Assembly: GCF_024168645.1 (NCBI RefSeq)
Contig: NZ_JALJWF010000001.1
Span: 5,087,501 to 5,151,500 of the forward strand
DNA: 64,000 nucleotides
DNA from: Pseudomonas sp. GGS8
GTDB taxonomy: Bacteria; Pseudomonadota; Gammaproteobacteria; Pseudomonadales; Pseudomonadaceae
Direction of reading: 5' to 3'
The notes under the pieces are model-generated. The model saw nothing but the letters and a program-made list of their open reading frames with translations, was not told the DNA's origin and ran no database searches. The position numbers and the translations under genes are program-made. This document shows positions 56,590 through 64,000 of the stretch, piece after piece; within the stretch, counting starts at the first letter, position 1, and the number at the start of each line of letters is the position of its first letter.

Positions 56590-58580
56590 CGTTTTTTGTC
56601 CGCGATTTCGAGCATCGCCTCGCGCAGGAAGAAGTCCAGCGTGTTGCCGATGGTCTCGCTCATCTCCACCGTAGGCGCCCAGTCAAGCAGACGCTTGGCG
56701 TTGGCGATGCTCGGTTTGCGATGAGACACGTCCTGATAGCCGGTGCCGTAGAAGGCCTTGCTTTCGATATCGCGGAAACCGGCGAATGGCGGGAAGTTGT
56801 CGCGCAACGGGTGAGCCTCGAACTGACGCAGCAGTTCTTCGCCCAACTGACGAATGCTGGCTTCGTTGTCCGGGTTGCCGATGTTGATGATCTGGCCGTT
56901 ACAGGCATCGTTGTCGTTGTCGATGATCCGCGCCAGGGCCTCGACGCCATCGGCGATGTCGGTGAAGCAGCGTTTTTGCTCGCCGCCGTCGAACAGGCGA
57001 ATCGGCGTGCCTTCCACCAGGTTCAGGATCAACTGGGTGATGGCCCGGGAACTGCCGATACGCGCCGAGTCCAAACGGTCCAGGCGTGGCCCCATCCAGT
57101 TGAAAGGGCGGAACAGGGTGAAATTCAGGCCTTTCTGGCCGTAAGCCCAGATCACTCGGTCAAGCAGCTGCTTGGAGATCGAGTAGATCCAGCGTTGCTT
57201 GTTGATCGGCCCGACCACCAGGTTGGAGCTGTCTTCGTCGAAGTTGGCGTCCTGGCACATGCCATAGACTTCGGAGGTCGACGGGAAGATTACGCGCTTG
57301 TTGTATTTGACGCAGTAGCGAACCAGTTTCAGGTTCTCTTCGAAATCCAGTTCGAACACACGCAGCGGATTGCGGGTGTATTCGATCGGCGTGGCGATCG
57401 CCACCAGCGGCAGGACCACGTCGCACTTCTTGATGTGGTATTCGATCCACTCCGAGTGGATGCTGATATCGCCTTCGACGAAGTGGAAGTTCGGATGGCT
57501 ACGCAGGCGCTCGATGGCGTCCGAACCGATGTCCAGGCCGTACACTTCATAGCGGTCGTCACGCAGCAGACGCTCGGACAGGTGATTGCCGATGAAGCCG
57601 TTGACGCCAAGGATCAGCACTCGGGTGCGGCGCGGTGCACGGCCCGATTCGGCGCCACGCAGCACAGAACCATCGACCAGCCCCAGCTCGTTGGCCAATT
57701 GTGGGCCGCTGAGGTACAGGCCGTTGTCGTTGCGCTGGCCGGCGTTGATCACCAGCGAGTCTACGCCGCAGGCAATTCGCAGCGGATCGACGCTGATAAC
57801 CCGACCGGGTGCCTGGCCTTCATTGCCCTTGACGACATCCGCGTTCCAGACAATCAACTTGTGCTCGCCCACGGCACAGAACGCGCCTGGGTAAGGCTGG
57901 GTCACGGCACGAACCAGATTGAACAGTTCTTCGGCCGGTTTGCTCCAGACCAGTTTGCCGTCCGCCGGGGTGCGACGCCCAAACACTGTGGCTTTGGATT
58001 CGTCTTGGGCTGTTTCGCTGATTTTGCCTTGAAGCAGTGCAGGCAAGGTGTCGTGCAGCAGATCACTGGCGGCCTGGCGCAATTTGCCGTGCAGGGTCAG
58101 CGCGGTGTCGGTGCGCTCGATCGCCACCCGTTGCTGGGCAATGATGGCGCCGGCATCGGCACGTTTGACCATGCGGTGCAGGGTCACGCCGGTCTCGGTT
58201 TCACCGTTGACCAGTACCCAGTTGGCCGGTGCGCGGCCACGGTAGCGAGGCAACAACGAACCGTGCAGGTTGAAGGCGCCTTTGCTGGCCGTGGCCAACA
58301 GTGGTTCGCTCAGCAGGTTGCGGTAGTAGAACGAAAACAGGTACTCGGGGTTGAGTTTGCTGATGCGCTCGATCCACAGCGGGTGGTTGGCGTCTTCCGG
58401 GGCGTGCACCGGGATGCCTTTACGGGCGCACAGTTGCGCAACCGAGCCATAGAACGCATTTTCCTTCGGGTCATCGGGATGGGTGAACACGGCTGCAATC
58501 TCGAAACCGCTGGCAAGCAGGGATTCGATGCCGGCACAGCCAATATCGTGATAAGCGAAGACAACAGCTTTTGCACTCAT
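56586..58580 (-). CDS. arnA: ArnA, bifunctional UDP-Ara4N formyltransferase / UDP-glucuronate decarboxylase
   Basis: A 664-residue two-domain enzyme. The N-terminal formyltransferase (about 1-300) has the [18 protein letters not shown] block with the catalytic His and Asp environment. The C-terminal SDR domain (from about 315) starts [19 protein letters not shown], with the Ser/Tyr/Arg active site near FPSTSEVYG and [12 protein letters not shown]. It decarboxylates UDP-GlcA and formylates UDP-Ara4N. It is the largest gene of the operon. The + strand carries a long open frame opposite it, which is a shadow. Confidence 0.95.
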   Translation of the reverse strand: MSAKAVVFAYHDIGCAGIESLLASGFEIAAVFTHPDDPKENAFYGSVAQLCARKGIPVHAPEDANHPLWIERISKLNPEYLFSFYYRNLLSEPLLATASKGAFNLHGSLLPRYRGRAPANWVLVNGETETGVTLHRMVKRADAGAIIAQQRVAIERTDTALTLHGKLRQAASDLLHDTLPALLQGKISETAQDESKATVFGRRTPADGKLVWSKPAEELFNLVRAVTQPYPGAFCAVGEHKLIVWNADVVKGNEGQAPGRVISVDPLRIACGVDSLVINAGQRNDNGLYLSGPQLANELGLVDGSVLRGAESGRAPRRTRVLILGVNGFIGNHLSERLLRDDRYEVYGLDIGSDAIERLRSHPNFHFVEGDISIHSEWIEYHIKKCDVVLPLVAIATPIEYTRNPLRVFELDFEENLKLVRYCVKYNKRVIFPSTSEVYGMCQDANFDEDSSNLVVGPINKQRWIYSISKQLLDRVIWAYGQKGLNFTLFRPFNWMGPRLDRLDSARIGSSRAITQLILNLVEGTPIRLFDGGEQKRCFTDIADGVEALARIIDNDNDACNGQIINIGNPDNEASIRQLGEELLRQFEAHPLRDNFPPFAGFRDIESKAFYGTGYQDVSHRKPSIANAKRLLDWAPTVEMSETIGNTLDFFLREAMLEIADKKR

Positions 58581-59596
58581 GAGAGAACCTGATCTGAAGA
58601 AGTGGAAGTAAGACCGTCAACGGTGACAACGGGAGCAGGAGCAGGGGGGGTATTACGTAAAACCTTTTCGATAAAGAACCGTGGACGCGCCCGGACGTCG
58701 CTGTACATGCGGCCCAGGTACTCGCCAAGCAGGCCCATGCCAATGAATTGCCCACCGGTGAACACGAAAAGCACGGCGAACAGGACGAACGTACCGCCGC
58801 CTGCCCAACCGGCGCCGAAGACCATGCGCAGCATGATCAACGCGATGGCGAACAGCACGCCGAGGCCGGCCATGCCGAAACCGACGATGCTCAGTAATCG
58901 CAGCGGTGTGGTCGTCATGCAGGTGATCAGATCGAACATCAGATTGATCAGGCGCATTGGGCTGTATTTGGATTCGCCGTGTTCGCGTTCGGCGTGGGTC
59001 ACCAGAATTTCCGTGGTGTGCCGGGCGAAGCTGTTGGCCAGGATCGGGATAAAGGTGCTGCGTTCACGGCAGGCGAGCATCGCGTCGACGATGGTCCGGC
59101 GATAGGCACGCAGCATGCAGCCGTAATCGGTCATGGCAACGCCGGTGGAGCGTTGCACGGCGAGGTTGATCAGCTTCGACGGCCAGCGACGCAAGGCCGA
59201 GTCTTGACGGTTGTTGCGCACCGTGGCGACCACGTCATAGCCCAGTTCGGCCTGAGCCACCAGCCGCGGGATTTCTTCCGGCGGGTTTTGCAGGTCGGCG
59301 TCGAGGGTGATCACCACATCGCCCTTGCACTGTTCGAACCCGGCCATGATCGCCGCGTGTTGGCCGTAGTTGCGGTTGAGAATGACCGCCACCACCGGGC
59401 TGTGATCACGACAGGCCGCTTCCTCGAGGATTTGCGCCGAGTTGTCGCGGCTGCCGTCATCGACCAATACAATTTCGTAGTCATGGTGCAATTGCTGGCA
59501 CGCCGCTTCAGTGCGCCGGAGCAACTCGGGCAGACTGTCTTCCTCGTTATAGACCGGGATGACGATTGATACGCAACGGATCGGATAAGGTTTCAC
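58577..59596 (-). CDS. arnC: ArnC, undecaprenyl-phosphate Ara4FN transferase
   Basis: A 339-residue GT2 transferase with two C-terminal membrane helices. The catalytic DXD region is [19 protein letters not shown], and the start [19 protein letters not shown] is the GT-A fold. It links the formylated sugar nucleotide to undecaprenyl phosphate. The start overlaps the arnB stop and the stop overlaps arnA (both ATGA). Confidence 0.94.
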   Translation of the reverse strand: MKPYPIRCVSIVIPVYNEEDSLPELLRRTEAACQQLHHDYEIVLVDDGSRDNSAQILEEAACRDHSPVVAVILNRNYGQHAAIMAGFEQCKGDVVITLDADLQNPPEEIPRLVAQAELGYDVVATVRNNRQDSALRRWPSKLINLAVQRSTGVAMTDYGCMLRAYRRTIVDAMLACRERSTFIPILANSFARHTTEILVTHAEREHGESKYSPMRLINLMFDLITCMTTTPLRLLSIVGFGMAGLGVLFAIALIMLRMVFGAGWAGGGTFVLFAVLFVFTGGQFIGMGLLGEYLGRMYSDVRARPRFFIEKVLRNTPPAPAPVVTVDGLTSTSSDQVLS

Positions 59597-60741
59597 AGGC
59601 TTGCATCCAGTGTTTTTTCAATGGCGCCGACGACACGATCGACATCATCGGTGGTCATGTCGGGGAACAACGGGATCGAACACAACCGCGCCGAATTCCA
59701 TTCGGTGTTGGGCAGGTAGATGTTGGGGAACCGCTGGCGATAGTAAGTGTGCAGGTGTGTAGCGATGAAGTGAATACCGGTGCCGACGTTCTGTTCCTGC
59801 AACGCCTTCATGAACGCCTCGCGATCCAGCCCGCAACGTTCGGCGTCGATGCGCAGGATGAACAGGTGCCAGGCGTGCTGTTGCGCATACGACGGAATGG
59901 CCAGCGGCTGCACCGGCAGGCCTTCCAGGCGCTGCAGGTAGGTCTGGGCCAGCTCTGTGCGCTTGGCGTTGATCGCGTCCAGGCGCTCCAGCTGCACCAG
60001 GGCGATGGCGGCATTGATGTCGGCCAGGTTGTACTTGAAGCCGGGTTCGATCACCTGGGCCTGAGGTTTTCGGCCGTGGGTGAGGCGGTCGTAGGCGTCG
60101 ACGCCCAGGCCATGGAACTTGAGCATGCGCACTCGATTGGCCAGGGCTTCATCGTCAGTGACGAACATCGCGCCCTCGGCGCAGGTCATGTTCTTGATCG
60201 CATGGAACGAGAAGATCGCCGTGCCTTGGGCGCCGACGTGCCGACCTTTATAGAAAGTGCCCGCCGCGTGAGCCGCGTCTTCGATGACGGCGATGCCATG
60301 TTTGTCGGCCAGATCGTAGAGCGGATCGAGGTCGAATGCCGCGCCGGCGTAATGCACTGGAATGATTGCCTTGGTGCGAGGCGTGATCGCGGCTTCGATG
60401 CTCGCCAGGTCGCTCATCAACGTGTCGCGGTCAACGTCGACGAAAACCGGCGTCGCACCGAGCAGGCAGATCATGTTGGCGGTCGACACCCAGGTCTGCG
60501 ACGGTGTGATGACTTCGTCGCCAGGACCAATGCCCAATGCCAGTAATGTGATATGCATGCCACCGGTCGCCGAGGACAACGCAACGGCATGCCGACAGCC
60601 AACATAGTTGGCAAAGTGTTCTTCCAGTTGCTGGTTTTTCGGCCCAGTAGTGATCCAGCCAGAGCGCAGTACTTGCTCTACCGCGGCAATTTCTTCGTCG
60701 CCGATACTAGGGCGAGAGAAGGGGAGAAACGCCTGACTCAT
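59593..60741 (-). CDS. arnB: ArnB, UDP-Ara4O aminotransferase
   Basis: A 382-residue PLP enzyme of the DegT/DnrJ/EryC1 family. The PLP-binding Lys is in [15 protein letters not shown], and [20 protein letters not shown] is the typical N-terminal block. It uses glutamate to aminate the UDP-4-keto-pentose. It is the first gene of the operon. ATG 60741 with an upstream GAGG site is preferred over the GTG two codons earlier. The PmrAB/PhoPQ-type control known for this operon is expected, but I found no convincing box in the upstream region. Confidence 0.94.
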   Translation of the reverse strand: MSQAFLPFSRPSIGDEEIAAVEQVLRSGWITTGPKNQQLEEHFANYVGCRHAVALSSATGGMHITLLALGIGPGDEVITPSQTWVSTANMICLLGATPVFVDVDRDTLMSDLASIEAAITPRTKAIIPVHYAGAAFDLDPLYDLADKHGIAVIEDAAHAAGTFYKGRHVGAQGTAIFSFHAIKNMTCAEGAMFVTDDEALANRVRMLKFHGLGVDAYDRLTHGRKPQAQVIEPGFKYNLADINAAIALVQLERLDAINAKRTELAQTYLQRLEGLPVQPLAIPSYAQQHAWHLFILRIDAERCGLDREAFMKALQEQNVGTGIHFIATHLHTYYRQRFPNIYLPNTEWNSARLCSIPLFPDMTTDDVDRVVGAIEKTLDASL

Positions 60742-61160
60742 GGGCACCTCAGAACTGAGAAAAAAATAGACTATCAGGCTTAAGCTTTGGATCCAACACT
60801 AGCCTAGACTCTAAAACAAAAGCTGCATCAAGCAGTTGCCAGAAATTTGTGACAAATTACATCGATTGACTTTGCTTGTCGTGACCGGCAGGTTGGACGC
60901 TATCAAGACGCCATCTCGTATCGGTTGAGGTTAAGCGCGATTTTGTGAAAGGAACATGAAAAAGCGGTAGGCGATTCGTTTATTTGAAACCCATACAGGG
61001 ACTGTTCAGGCTTCTACCGCTCATCGCACTTTTTTGTAGGGGAAGGCGTACAGAAGTGTCCGCCTTAATGGAGTTGTGCTGCTTTGCTTAGTTGTTTTTT
61101 TGAACTGTTATATTCAGGGCGGTTTCGTTTGACTGACTGACCTGTTACCCATTCATAAGC
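60742..61160. other. AT-rich gap upstream of the arn operon
   Basis: About 420 bases, clearly poorer in GC than the flanks, must contain the arnB promoter and the 3' end region of the fbpC gene. An 8-bp inverted repeat, AGCGGTAG at 60963-60970 and CTACCGCT at 61014-61021, is followed by TTTTTT. I saw no PhoP or PmrA box that I would defend, and no gene. Confidence 0.5.
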
Positions 61161-62231
61161 TTAAGGCTCGCTCAGTACATGAGCATGGCCGATGGTCGAG
61201 ACATGAACTTCGCTGCCAGCGGGTGGCGCGTGCATGCCGGAACTGCGCACCAGCAACGAACGCCCCGGACGCTGATCAGCTGCCAACGTCTGCAATTCCA
61301 CAGTCAAAGTGCAGGTATTACCACCGAAATCGCATTCGGTCACCACGCCGCGACAGCCGTCCGATTGCGCCAGGCCGTGGGGTGCGCTGGTCAGTTGAAG
61401 TTGCTCGGGGCGCAGCATGATTTGCGCCGATCGGTTGTTTCTGTGGTTGTTGACCGGTATACGACCCAGATCGCAATGAGCCCAGCCTGCTTCGATTCTG
61501 GCCGGCATGACCACGGCATCCCCGAGAAACAGGGCGGTTTGTTCATCGGCGGGATAGCGGTAAAGGTCTAGCGGATGTCCGGATTGCACTAACCGGCCCT
61601 GACGCATCACCGCCAACTGATCGGCGAACGATAACGCTTCACTTTGATCGTGCGTCACCAGAATGGTGGTGACACCGGCGTCAGCCAGAAGCCGTGCGAC
61701 CAATTTGCGCATGGCGGCGCGCAAACCGGTGTCGAGCGCCGAAAACGGTTCATCCAGCAACATCAACCGTGGTTGTTGCGCCAGGGCACGGGCCAGCGCG
61801 ACACGCTGTTGCTGGCCGCCGGAGAGTTCATGCGGCCAACGATTGGCCATACTCGAATCCAGCGCCACACTATCCATCAGCTCAGCGATACGTTCCTGCT
61901 TGGCAACGCCCTTGGCCGCAAGCCCGAAACCGATATTGGCGGCTACGGTCATGTGTGGGAACAGTGCACCATCCTGCGGAACATAGCCGATCAACCGTTG
62001 ATGCGCGGGGACCTCGCGGGTGCCGTCGACCAGTGTCTGACCATTGAGCGCAAGGCTGCCCGAGTCCGGGAATTCGAAACCGGCGATCATTCGTAGCAAA
62101 GTGGTCTTACCCGAACCGGAGGGGCCGACGATAACCGTACGGCTTCCCGTCGGCACCGACAGGCTGATGTTCTCCAGGGCTCGGTGAGAACCGTAGGACT
62201 TGCAGATCGAGTGGAGTTCAAGAGCGTTCAT
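61161..62231 (-). CDS. Ferric iron ABC transporter ATP-binding protein
   Basis: A 356-residue ATPase of the FbpC/PotA type. Walker A is [14 protein letters not shown], the signature [15 protein letters not shown] and Walker [15 protein letters not shown]; an MalK-like C-terminal domain (about 240-356) follows. It overlaps the permease gene by four bases. With the long two-in-one permease and the binding protein it forms an Fbp/Hit-type iron(III) importer. Spermidine or thiamine importers have similar ATPases, but the binding protein tail supports iron. Confidence 0.9.
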   Translation of the reverse strand: MNALELHSICKSYGSHRALENISLSVPTGSRTVIVGPSGSGKTTLLRMIAGFEFPDSGSLALNGQTLVDGTREVPAHQRLIGYVPQDGALFPHMTVAANIGFGLAAKGVAKQERIAELMDSVALDSSMANRWPHELSGGQQQRVALARALAQQPRLMLLDEPFSALDTGLRAAMRKLVARLLADAGVTTILVTHDQSEALSFADQLAVMRQGRLVQSGHPLDLYRYPADEQTALFLGDAVVMPARIEAGWAHCDLGRIPVNNHRNNRSAQIMLRPEQLQLTSAPHGLAQSDGCRGVVTECDFGGNTCTLTVELQTLAADQRPGRSLLVRSSGMHAPPAGSEVHVSTIGHAHVLSEP

Positions 62232-63829
62232 CGGCCAGCCGTGCGTTTGGATTGGTGATAAAGAAGTCCGGTTAACGGAAGCGACAGCAGAATCATGAGC
62301 AAGGCATAGGGCGCAGCGGCGGCATAGTCGATTTCACTGGTCATTGCCCAGAAACCGGTGGCCAGGGTGCGCGTGCCATTGGGGGCGAGCAGCAGGGTCG
62401 CGGTCAACTCATTGCTGACCGCCAGAAACACCAGCGCAGCGCCAGCAGCCGCACCGGGTGCGGCCAGACGTAGAGTGATCAGCCACAACGCACGACCGGG
62501 CGAACGGCCGAGGCTGCGGGCCATGTTCTCCAGCTCCACCGGCGCCTGGGCGATGCCTGCGCGCAAGCTCACCAGGGCGCGGGGCAAAAACATCAGTAGA
62601 TAAGCCAGCAGCACGGTGACGGTGGTCTGGTAAATCGGCCGGGCGAAATGAATCGTCAGGGTCACCAATGCCAGCGCAACGACAATCCCCGGCAACGCGC
62701 TGGTAATGTAGTTGCAGCTTTCCAGCACACGCTGCAACGGGCCAGGCGAGCGAATCGACAGCCAGGCAATCGGGATGGCCGCGCAGGTGGTAATGAGCGC
62801 GCCGGCGGCCCCGAGCATCAGGGTTTGTTCCAGCGCCGGCAGCAGTTCACTCAGGTGCCAGACCTGCGCACCACCGGCGGTCAGCCACTTGCCAAGGGTG
62901 ATCAACGGTACACCGAGTGCCAGGGCACAGGTGATGCCTTGGAGCATGAGCGCGAGCAGGGTGGTGTGCAGATTCAAGCGCACGATCCTTTGTTCGCGCG
63001 CGCTTCCCGAGCCGACCCGTGCGTAACGCGCCGTGCCGCGAGCAGCCGACTCGGCCGTCAGCATGGCCAGGCAGCAGAGCGCGAGGACGCCGGCGAGCAT
63101 ATTGGCGGCAGGTCCGTTGAAGGTGGACTTGAACTGATCGAAGATGGCCGTGGTGAAGGTGTCGAAGCGTATCATCGCGTACAGACCGTACTCGGCCAGC
63201 AGGTGCAGCCCCACCAGCAGGGCGCCGCCGCAGATGGCCAGACGCAATTGCGGCAGCACCACACGAAAGAACACCGCCCAGGGCTTGAGCCCCAATGACT
63301 CGGAGACATCTTCGATGGCCGGATCCAGCCGGCGCAAAGTTGCTGCTATCGGCAGGTAAAGAAACGGGAAATAGGCGATGACCGAAACCAGAACGCCGGC
63401 AAACAGCCCATGAATCGGCGGCACCAGACTGACCCAGGCATAGCTGTGCACGAATGCCGGCACTGCCAGCGGCGCCGTCGCCAACAGCGACCACCAGCGC
63501 CGCCCCGGCAAGTTGGTGCGTTCCGTCAACCAAGCCAGAGCCAGCCCTAGTGCGATGCACAAGGGAATGGTGAGCAATACCAGCAGCACGGTGTTGATCA
63601 GCAACTCGCCGACGCGTGGGCGCCATACCAGCGTGACAAGCGTCGCCCAGCCTGTCTGCACCGACACGCCGATGACGAAGGCAATCGGCAGTAATGCCAG
63701 CAACGACACCAGCACCGACAAACCAATCACCCATGCGCCACCGCGGCCCGCGAAGACGCCGCGAGAGCGTGCGCGCAAGTGTGCAGAGGGCGCCGCAACG
63801 ACCTCTGCCGGTAAAGTTTCAGGAAACAA
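62228..63829 (-). CDS. Ferric iron ABC transporter permease (FbpB-type, double)
   Basis: A 533-residue permease with two fused BPD_transp_1 domains, as in FbpB/HitB, and about twelve helices. The two EAA-type loops are [20 protein letters not shown] and [20 protein letters not shown]. The first start codon I can place is a TTG directly after the stop of the binding-protein gene (TAATTG), so initiation by coupling is likely; no ATG is available before the first helix. It is followed by the ATPase gene with an ATGA overlap. Confidence 0.88.
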   Translation of the reverse strand: MFPETLPAEVVAAPSAHLRARSRGVFAGRGGAWVIGLSVLVSLLALLPIAFVIGVSVQTGWATLVTLVWRPRVGELLINTVLLVLLTIPLCIALGLALAWLTERTNLPGRRWWSLLATAPLAVPAFVHSYAWVSLVPPIHGLFAGVLVSVIAYFPFLYLPIAATLRRLDPAIEDVSESLGLKPWAVFFRVVLPQLRLAICGGALLVGLHLLAEYGLYAMIRFDTFTTAIFDQFKSTFNGPAANMLAGVLALCCLAMLTAESAARGTARYARVGSGSAREQRIVRLNLHTTLLALMLQGITCALALGVPLITLGKWLTAGGAQVWHLSELLPALEQTLMLGAAGALITTCAAIPIAWLSIRSPGPLQRVLESCNYITSALPGIVVALALVTLTIHFARPIYQTTVTVLLAYLLMFLPRALVSLRAGIAQAPVELENMARSLGRSPGRALWLITLRLAAPGAAAGAALVFLAVSNELTATLLLAPNGTRTLATGFWAMTSEIDYAAAAPYALLMILLSLPLTGLLYHQSKRTAGR

Positions 63830-64000
63830 TTAGAGCAACCCAGCCTGTGTCATCAGCTCTACAGCCTTTCTGCTGTCGAGTTTCGAAACGTCGACAGTCG
63901 GGGCGTCGAGTTGCTGCAACGGCACCAGTTTCGGGTTGGACTCTGCGTTCTTGCCCACGGCGTATTCAAACGAGTTGCCGGTCTTGAGGATCGCCTGGCC
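63830..64000 (-). CDS. Ferric iron ABC transporter substrate-binding protein, C-terminal part (cut by window edge)
   Basis: Only the last 56 codons are present, ending with the stop at 63830. The visible tail GQAILKTGNSFEYAVGKNAE then SNPKLVPLQQLDAP is the typical C-terminus of Fbp-type periplasmic iron-binding proteins. It is the first gene of the three-gene operon as seen here; the start and promoter are outside the window. Confidence 0.88.
   Translation of the reverse strand, partial: GQAILKTGNSFEYAVGKNAESNPKLVPLQQLDAPTVDVSKLDSRKAVELMTQAGLL

Noticed and set aside
56499..58592. Long open frame on the + strand opposite arnA (about 700 codons)
   Set aside because: It is the mirror of a well-recognised gene; its translation resembles no family and the GC-rich third positions of arnA create it.
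60956..60970. Mini open frame MKKR with a good AAAGGA site (possible leader peptide)
   Set aside because: It is only four codons, points away from arnB, and has no attenuator-like structure linked to a downstream gene.

Overview
The window is a stretch of GC-rich chromosome from a Pseudomonas, most likely of the P. fluorescens group. The main reasons are protein-level similarity to known Pseudomonas genes throughout (SfnG, an RstAB-like pair, the arn cluster with Ugd, CtlX, an AstA-type enzyme) and the many palindromic REP elements of the type GTGGGAGCGGGCTTGCCCGCGA, usually as inverted pairs (REPINs) between genes. I saw no rRNA, tRNA, prophage, intact insertion sequence or CRISPR array. The species cannot be fixed from the sequence alone.

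Layout. 1-3996: an RND efflux operon (adaptor, and a permease cut by the window edge) diverging from an RstA/RstB-like two-component system. 4051-8365: housekeeping and single genes (PncA, a SAM methyltransferase, a dienoyl-CoA isomerase, NudC, a TSUP exporter). 8558-12481: sulfur scavenging (an SfnB/SfnC-like flavin oxidoreductase divergent from dimethylsulfone monooxygenase SfnG, with a sigma-54 promoter candidate), then a DUF1348 protein and a TetR regulator. 12730-14073: PssA. 14232-18440: a four-gene ferrous iron operon efeU-efeO-efeB-efeM with a candidate Fur box. 18556-22969: a tightly overlapping operon of an HscC-type Hsp70, a membrane J-like protein and a DUF3829-like protein.

23125-32457: an AraC regulator and a set of CoA enzymes (AMP-ligase, SDR, thiolase, two acyl-CoA dehydrogenases, crotonase, 3-hydroxyisobutyryl-CoA hydrolase) that fit valine/isoleucine or short branched acid breakdown. 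33012-38852: a basic amino acid ABC transporter, an Lrp regulator, a citrullinase-type CtlX and an arginine succinyltransferase, reading as one arginine/citrulline uptake and use module. 39000-41000: an HPP membrane protein and an MFS transporter.

41092-49729: a probable catabolic island on the minus strand: an ArgH-like lyase, a polar amino acid ABC transporter, two CE4 (deacetylase or cyclic imidase) proteins and an MmgE/PrpD protein, controlled by a divergent LysR regulator with a perfect 8-bp dyad between them. This is the part whose substrate I could not assign from known pathways and the best candidate for something undescribed. A GNAT gene next to it carries an in-frame TGA where a tryptophan is expected.

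50328-60741: the complete arnBCADTEF-ugd operon for adding 4-amino-4-deoxy-L-arabinose to lipid A (polymyxin resistance), almost every junction an ATGA overlap, with one further membrane glycosyltransferase at its 3' end. 61161-64000: an Fbp-type ferric iron ABC transporter, the binding protein cut by the window edge.
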